Below the pieces are notes generated by a model. The model ran no database searches. It was not told the DNA's origin and saw only the letters and a program-made list of their open reading frames with translations. The position numbers were made by a program, and so were the translations under genes. DNA of 64,000 nucleotides from Branchiostoma floridae (Eukaryota; Chordata; Leptocardii; Amphioxiformes; Branchiostomatidae): NCBI RefSeq assembly GCF_000003815.2, contig NC_049987.1, positions 24,784,746-24,848,745 of the forward strand. The letters are read 5' to 3'. Below, one piece after another: positions 49,701 through 58,700 of the stretch. Each line of letters opens with the position of its first letter. Position 1 is the stretch's first letter.

Positions 49701-52700
49701 GTAAATGTAGAAATGTTCGCGGTGGATTAATGTTCGCGGTTTTCGCGGTGACCACTTCACCGCGAAATTAAAACCACCGCGAATATTTTTCTATTATGGT
49801 ATTAGACTGCAGTCTATGGTGTTACCGCGAAATTAAATCCACCGCGAAAAGTCCTTTTTCCGCTACCGCGAAATTAAATCCCCGCGAACTTAAATGCATT
49901 TACAGTATTGTTTGCTGTTCAATGTACTTTTAACTTCTATTGATGTTGGTTGGGTTGCTTAAACGTGCTGCCATCCGTCTTGTGGTAATCTTTATTTTCA
50001 TCATAACTCCAGGACTTGCAGAGATATTGGACTAAGAATTTAATTGGATTTTCTAAATTGCCAGCGTTTTTCCAGATTGGAAATAACTGGTTTTACATGC
50101 ATGTAAAATAGCCTGATGACTCCTGGGGTATCTTACTTAAAAGCTGTGGTACACTCGCGGCATCGCTGCTTTTTTACCGAGTGCCTACAAATTTCATCAT
50201 TGAAAAACCTTTTGCTCTTTGTGTATTTTGTTGTCTTTTTAGTCATCCTTGTACGTTTTGCGTGATATTTTGTATCATCACATGGACGTCAAGAGTGATA
50301 AAATTTAAATCAATGGGCAGTGATGTTGCCAAAGCAACGCAGTCCAGTAAGGAACCCCCTAAACGGCCACAAGATAACTCTTGTTTAATGGCAAGACAAT
50401 ATTGGTTTCTTGTTGAACTTCAGGCATCTGTATTGACAGAATACTTTTTTAGTTGCAAATTTTACGATGTATGTCATATCTTGCCATCTGTACATTATAA
50501 CAGCATACTCCAATATGAGCTTGTTCTGATAAAGATAAACTTTTAAACGTTGTTCATGTTTTGCCTTAAAACTGGGTATTGTCAAAAACTTCCACATATT
50601 TATGATGCTGACTGTAGTTCCTTCGAATCCTTGGAAGAACATTGCAGAAACAAAGTCCAAACGTTTCAATAATGCCAGTTATGGCACCACTGCACTGTTT
50701 GTTGTATAGTATACTACAGTTTGCCCAATTCTTTTTCCGGACTGTCTTAAAAGTTTTGTGGCTCTTTCCATGCTATGAATTATCCCTAAGAGTGACTTAA
50801 AAACAACTTTAATTGGATTATCCTCGCATCTGCTTATCTCAAGTGCGCGGACATCTCGCAAAGTACGCTCATAATCTTTACTGTACGCCCGCGGGAGCAG
50901 TATTTCTGTGGAAGGCTTTGGTCCCAGTCGTAAAGCGCATCTTTTTACTACTGATGGGGTCCAAAGCATGGGCCGGAATATGAGAGACAGAGAAGCCATA
51001 AACCCGCGGCTTGTGTTTTACGAGTGCTTACATAGTCTTTATGCCTATCTCCCGTGGACAGGAGACCTTTACTGACCCGCGGAGGCATCGTATATATTGC
51101 TTCTGGGTACTCTCCTCGCTATTTCATGTTATTAGGTCGAAATTGTGAACTTTTTTATCGCCCATCGATGCCTCCGCATATGAAGGATGGACTCCCCTTT
51201 ATGGATATTGTTGACTCTCTCCGTACTTGACACTCAATTATTTGCAGCTTTCAGCGTGCGTGCATGTAAAGACTGCAGTACGGTTGCTTGGTCGGAAAGC
51301 CTGTTTAGACAATGATGTGTGGACCCTGGAATAAAGGAAGAGACATAGAAGCATTGCAACCTCTCAAACAACATCAAGTGAAATTTATAAAAATGTGTAC
51401 TTGTAATCATCACAACTGAAAGTCATAATTATTGAGGCTGCAAAAATGAGCATTTGAAGGATAATAAAAATGAGTGGTAAAAGATAGTTATACATATCTA
51501 CGCTCTCTGTCTCTATAACACTTTCAGAGGTATATCTTCATGTATATTATATGCATACACTAAGATTTCTTCCAGTAATGATTTTTCTCCTGAATGTATT
51601 GGTTGATTTAAAAGCAGCTCATGGGTAATTACTGTACAGTCCTGTAACAATTTGGGCTAATTATGCACTGTTAGGTTAAATCACCTCTGTGAAAATGGCA
51701 CAACCCTCCGCATTATTTTACATCTGCCAAACTTGTGTCTCCCTCTGTCTACAGACGATGAAAGATGCCCTGACGGCCCGTCAATCAAACGTCGATAACG
51801 TCAACCTCACGTATAACAGCCTCGTAGCCGAGAGCAAGGACCTGGAAGTGGACGTCCCGGACTACGTCAGAGACAAGATCAGGAAGCTGAACGCCGACTG
51901 GGCCAAGATCCGCTACATGGCGGCCAACCTGAGGCCGACCTCGGATTCCGACGTGGAATCTCTCGTTATGGAGCAGAGAAGTAAGTCCTGATCTATCCAA
52001 CCGTTCACACTCATCTTCAGAAAGACACTGGATCCGCATGTTCCCCGTATAGGACTTTATTCAAACCAACACACAACAAACATGTTTTGCCGTGTGGCTT
52101 TCTCAGTGTTATGGGCTCGAATAACATTTGTTGTGTGTTGGTTCGAATAAAGTTTCTATATGGGGAACATGCGGCTCCAGCGTCTCTTCTGAAGATGTGG
52201 CGTAAGTGTGTACGGTTGGCTTGAGGTTGTCCTTCTCCGCATACTCTCCTGATCAATACCAGCTTACATGTGAAGATTGTATTTTGGCCCCATGTGTTCC
52301 ATAAACCCACCATAAAGTCGGACCTCCGGCTGCACTTAACAGTCTATCGGGTCGTTCGGATGAATCCTCTGAAGTCCTTCCTTTGATAGTTATCGATTCG
52401 GCATCTGATACCTGGAAGCGTCACGGTGACGTTGATTGTTTTGATGCCTTTGAACATCCCTTTCATATTGATTCTGTTTTCAATGAGCATTTTACGTGCA
52501 CGTTATCTTATTTCTCGAATGTGTTCTCAATGTGAAGCATTGTACTGGTATGTACCTTGATTCTTGCTGCTTATCCCATAATGTTGTTCAGTTTGATTTG
52601 ATTTGATTTGATTTATTCGGCTGTATAATCATGAGAAATACAGCCAGGGCTACCCAACTAGCCTGAGGCTATTATCAAGGGCTAGCCCTGGTAACATTAC

Positions 52701-55700
52701 AATATACGTTATACAATAGTATACAGTATACAACAGGATTAACGATACATGTAACTTTGACTACAGAGGTGATCCGTGTTTACAGTTTGACTAGCAGTCG
52801 TACGATCTAGAATGTCAGTCTATGATACAAATGATATTACTCGGTTATCTATATAATCTTCAGTTCAGGGTTGATTGTTTTGATGCTTTTGAACATGCCC
52901 TTCAGGTCGTGTTTTCAATGAGTAGCATTTTACTAGCTTGTTTTTAGTAACTGTCAATGTGTTACCTTGTTTCTTACTGCATGTCCCAAATTGGTGAAAA
53001 CATACATATAGTACATTGCATGTTGTTCTTGAGATGATAAGCGTTATGAAATTTCCTGCAATTAAAAACGGTAATTACCTGCTTCTTTGCTCATTTAACA
53101 AACAAAAATGGCTGTTTCGCTCACCTGACATGCATGCTACTCGGAAGGGTGGCAGTCCCTAGACCATGGTTCACTGTGCTAGGGAAAGAGCTAGGGGAAT
53201 TTCCCAGGCACAATGAACCTATAGATACTGTACAATGCCATAGTGTCTGTCTGATGACCAGTTGATGAGTAGACCTTCAGTGAGCTGAACTGGTTTAGAT
53301 CATAGTTTTACAGTTTAAGCTTTGTTTCAACACAAAGCAAGGAACTCACCATAAACTTTCAGTCAATCTCGTCGAGCTTCTTCAGATGTCTGATTTGCTT
53401 CGCTGAAGATGATGACATTGGGGGCAAATTGTAAATGGCTGGAAGACGAAACCTGCCTCTGTCACATTTCAGTGAGGGTTGATGCGCCCTTATGCATATG
53501 GCCTCCTTAATGCCCTCACAAACACTCACATAACTCAGTTGTGGTTTGCTTCTTTTCACCTTTTATCGCAGGGTCTATGGAGGAGATGGAAAATGCCAGG
53601 ATAGAAGTCTGTCTTCTCTGTAACAACAAGTGGAACAGTAGCTCTTCAGTTAGCTAAACTGGTTTCGTTGAGATCATCTTATCTTTTCCTCATCTTTTAT
53701 CGCAGGGTCTATGGAGGAGATGGAAACCGCTAGGATAGAAGTCGGAGCCATGCATGCGAGGGCGGACATGCCGTCGATGTATCCCGACTTCGACAAGTCC
53801 GTGGCGGAGCTCCGTGATTGGCTGATGCTCCTCGACCACATGCTGAAGTCTCAGATTGTCACCGTGGGAGACGTCGAGGAGATCGAAGAGATGATCATCA
53901 AGCAGAAGGTGAGATGGACCTTCTTACTACGAATTTACATTTGTACTAAGTTCCTAATACCAGTTCAGAAAAGAAGAAGAAATACGTGCAGTCATGCCTT
54001 CAACTACCAGAGTTATCAGCCTATAGAGTTGATGTGTTAAAAAATTAGTATCTAACTAGAATGGAACTCCTTGCCATCAAGCACTGTAGAGTAGTAGTAG
54101 AGAGAGAAAATCATTCGATGTATTAACCCCAACGGTGCTGTAATACTCTGTACGGGCATCCTTACTAGATAGCATCAAACAATGCTTACAGCAAGGTTAG
54201 GCGTGACAGTTCTGTGTAATGTAAACTGGTGGGTTATACCTAAGGGCAGTTATAGCAGCTACATACTATTAGATACAGATACAGAAGCTGGTGCGTTACA
54301 CCAAAGGGCAGTTATAGCAGCTACATAGATACAGATACAGAAGCTGGTGTGTTACACCAAAGGGCAGTTATAGCAGCTACATAGATACAGATACAGAAGC
54401 TGGTGTGTTGCACCAAAGGGCAATTATAACAGCTACATAGATACAGATACAGAAGCTGGTGTGTTGCACCAAAGGGCAGTTATAGCAGCTACATAGATAC
54501 AGATACAGAAGCTGGTGCGTTACACCAAAGGGCAGTTATAGCAGCTACATAGATACAGATACAGAAGCTGGTGTGTTGCACCAAAGGGCAATTATAACAG
54601 CTACATAGATACAGATACAGAAGCTGGTGTGTTGCACCAAAGGGCAGTTATAGCAGCTACATAGATACAGATACAGAAGCTGGTGCGTTACACCAAAGGG
54701 CAGTTATAGCAGCTACATAGATACAGATACAGAAGCTGGTGTGTTACACCAAAGGGCAGTTATAGCAGCTACATAGATACAGATACAGAAGCTGGTGTGT
54801 TGCACCAAAGGGCAATTATAACAGCTACATAGATACAGATACAGAAGCTGGTGTGTTGCACCAAAGGGCAGTTGTAGCAGCTACATAGATACAGGTACAG
54901 AAGCTGATGTGTTACATACATTGTACATCAAGGGATGGTTGTACCGGCTATACTTCTACAGATACAATCTAAAGTCATGGCGGGCCAGACTGTGCTTGTA
55001 CCAGGCATATATATACAGATACAGGTACAGAAATGGGGCTGCCGTTCGCTCTGGTAGATTAAGATCAGTAGCTCCCTACCCCGTCATGATGGATGACCCT
55101 CGTTACTGCAGCTGTGAAGAAAGGAACTGAGTTGAATTTATGGCTAATTAGAGCATGTCAGGCCCCCGAAAACCATCCGTCTTGTGGATTTTGTGTGAGA
55201 TAATCCTTCATGAAAATTCTTACTCAGCTGATTCAGCGTTATATTAGCGAAAGCTGATGAATTATGCACAAAGGGTATATGCCTCGAACCATTTTAAAGG
55301 CAGTGGGATAAATCAATTAGCATTGGCATTTGAGGATTGTTTCGGCTCCTGTAATCACATTAAAGAAAACCAGCAAGTGGGAGGCATGGGAGAAACCATT
55401 CAATTCTGTTGTCAGTGCTAATGCATAATGGATACCTGCATTCCTACACTAGAATTAGCTTTGAATGGTAGAAATTACATGTACAAACTAAGTGATAGCC
55501 AAGACATGCACTTGAAAAAAAGTGCATCTTGAAGACGGTGAAAGCCTCTTGGAGGGATTACTTGCTGACCAGTTTTCTTCTTGTGGAAGTCTTAGCAATC
55601 AATCAGTGTCTTGCCTGCGCACAGTTGACCTTGATGTGCAGAAAAAAAGAATCACTACTTTTAGATGATGCATGGGAGGGATTATTTGCTTACCCAGAAA

Positions 55701-58700
55701 TCATTTTTCCTACAAGAATCTGCTTAGACTGAGTACAATTTGTTTCTCCTACTGGGGGTCTTAGAAATGAGCCTGTGTCTTAGAATTGACCCCATGTCCG
55801 CATGCCATCTTAAACGATCTTGACGTAGAGATAAAAGATCACTGCTGTAAGATGGTGGGAGACTCTGGGAGGCATCATTTGTTTAACCGTTTTTCCTACA
55901 AGAATCTGCTTCACCCACTGGATGTCTTACAAATGTTCCCATGTCTTACAAATGTTCCCATGTCTTAGAAATGAGCCCATGTCTTAGAAATAACCCCGTG
56001 TCTTTCCTCCACAGACCGTCTTAAACGACCTTGATGTCAAGAAGCCCCAGCTGGATACGGTGGTGGCTGCCGGCAGACGGCTCATTCAAACCGCCGACAC
56101 AGACAGCGACAAGCAGCTCCTCAAGGAAAAGGGTAAGATATAAGCTACAACCGCGAGGCTTAAAGTGCTATCCAGCTGACGTGGCTCTGCCATCATCATA
56201 CCTCACAGTCTGGCTGGTGGGTCTGCTTTCTTGAGACGCTGCTGCGTTGTTCGGAAGAGATAAGAAAATCAATGTTATCAGTATTCTTTAGTGCTCGATG
56301 CCTTTCAGGTCCCATCTGTAAGTATACCTTCACATCTTCTTTGGCAAGTATCTTAGACAATATTTCAAGTACGAAATAGAGTTGCAATCTTTATCTGAGT
56401 ATCATGTGTCGGTTTAGAAATGATACTCAGTCCATCTTGTGATCCTTGGCATCTTATTCTAAGTATCTAAGACAGTATTTTAAAGGCAGAGCGGATAGAG
56501 TATTCTGTTTTGTCTGACAAGTGTTGGGTTGAAAATTTTGCCCAGTCTTTCTTTGAAGCATGGTTGGGACGACGCGAAATGGCAGTCGTAATCTAGGTTT
56601 GACGTCAAAGCTCACACGTTATAAAGTAAGGGGAATACGTAATGGGCTTTGATATGTCACTCATGCCCAGATCTGAAAGTCAAATAGCATGTAGTCGATC
56701 TTTGCCACTCAAACCTATGCATTTGCTTCAGTTTAACATTTTCCCATTGCATGTCATTTAAAGGGTGAAGTTTCTAATATAATGCGTCAAGCACCAAACC
56801 TTCACAAGATGACAAGCCAAATGCTTGGGCATGAGTAGAATACAGTTAGACATAATTCCGTTGCATGTCGTTCTAGCTGCTTACATTGCAGTGCCCCGAT
56901 TTTAATGTTTACTTCCAGTCTACAGAATACAGTAGCAATGGGAGGAGGCTTCGACTGAGTTGGGTCTCGGGTCAGCAGCAGGAAAAGACTGTTGTACATC
57001 ATTCCATTGCATGTCCTTATTGATAAATTTCTAACTGCTTACGGTGCAATGCCCTGACCTTAAACTTCCATATCTTTACTTCCAGTCGACAGAATACAGA
57101 AGCAATGGGACGAGGCCTCTGGTTGGCAGCAAAAAAGACAGTCAAACAGCATGCCGTTGAACATTGTTAAGGATGTTAAGTTTCTACCTGTTAACAGTGC
57201 AATGCCCTGATGTCGGCTAATCTTCTAAATCTTCCCCTCCAGTTGACAGAATACAGGAACAGTGGGACGAGGCCTCCACGCGAGTAGGTGCCAGGAAACG
57301 GGAGCTGGACAACATGCTGACGGACTGCCACCACTGGTTGCTAACCTGATGTATCTTCCCCTCCAGTTGACAGAATACAGGAACAGTGGGACGAGGCCTC
57401 CACGAGAGTAGGCGACAAGGAAACGGGAGCTGGACAACATGCTGACAGAAAATACAGTTTAACATTATTCCTTTGCATGTCGTTCTAACTGCTTATGGTG
57501 CAATATTAACCAGTCGCATCTTTACCTACAGTTGACAGAATACAGGAACATTGGGATGAAGCCTCCACGCGAGTAGGCGCCAGGAAACGAGAGCTGGACA
57601 ATATGCTGACGGACTGCCACCACTGGGATTGTATTTTGCAAGATGCATGCGTCTTTAAGGATGGTTTCGGTGCAATGCCCTGATGTTGGCTAATCTTCTG
57701 TATCTTACCTCCAGTCGACAGAATACAGGAGCAGTGTTACGAGGCCTCCACGCGCGTAGGCGCCAGGAAACGAGAGCTGGACAACATGCTGACAGAAAAT
57801 ACAGTTTAACATTATTCCTTTTCATGTCGTTCTAACTGCTTATGGTGCAATATTAACCAGTCGCATCTTTACCTCCAGTTGACAGGATACAGGAACAGTG
57901 GGACGAAGCCTCCACGCGAGTAGGTGCCAGGAAACAAGAGCTTGACAACATGCTGACGGACTGTCACCATTGGTTGCTAACCTGTTGTATCTTCCCTTCC
58001 AGTTGACAGAATACAGGAACAGTGGGACGAAGCGTCCACCCGAGTGGGTGCCAGGAAACGGGAGCTGGATAACATGCTGACGGACTGCCACCACTGGGAC
58101 GAGCTGAGGGAAGACGTGAGCCGGTGGCTGGAGCAGGCAGAGCAGCAGGTCGAGCACGACTCTGAAGTTGGACAGACGGTCGACGTCCTCGACAAGCAGA
58201 TAGCCCAGCACAAGGTCTGTTTCGCTCTTACACAGACTAGCACATAGACTAGCAGATAGCCCAGCACAAGGTCTGTTTCACTCAGCACACAGACTAGCAC
58301 ATAAAAAATGTAGACTAGCATACAGACTAGCAGATAGCCCAGCATAAGGTCCGTTTCAATTGCACACAGACTAGCACATAGACAAGCATTCAGACTAGCA
58401 GATCCTGCAGCATAAAGTCTGTTTCACTCAGCACACAGACTAGCATACAGACTAGCAGATCGCGTAGCATAAGGTGTTTTTCACTCGCACACAGACTAGC
58501 ACATAGACTAGCAGATAGCATAGCACAAGGTCTGTTTCGCTCTTACACAGACTAGCACGTAGACTAGCACACAGACTAGCATACAGACTAGCAGATAGCC
58601 CAGCATAAGGTCTGTTTCACTAGCACACAGACTAGCACATGGATTAGCATACACACTTGCAGATCGTGCAGCACAAGGTCTGTTTTTGTTTATTTGAATT

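Larger units (their letters stand above)
48266..51754 (+). other. Dystrophin intron between exon equivalents 48 and 49/50
   Basis: This 3489-base intron starts with two copies of the exon 48 end and holds a TA-flanked MITE at 49697-49907. The stretches 48780-48930, 49290-49480 and 50680-51130 are high-complexity islands with several TAAT-type homeodomain-like cores. The remainder (49490-49690, 49910-50680, 51240-51740) shows nothing specific. Confidence 0.85.
51981..56014 (+). other. Dystrophin introns 50/51 and 51/52
   Basis: The first intron (51981-53705, 1725 bases) holds a foldback element, a LINE 3' tail on the minus strand, SINE fragments and the partial exon 51 copy. The second (53909-56014, 2106 bases) holds the 56-base minisatellite (54220-54912) and, from about 55520, degenerate copies leading into exon 52. 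52230-52590, 52780-53110 and 54915-55500 hold no feature I can support. Confidence 0.85.

Noticed and set aside
54220-54912. CRISPR-like array
   Set aside because: Units are contiguous 56-base repeats without unique spacers, in a eukaryotic intron.
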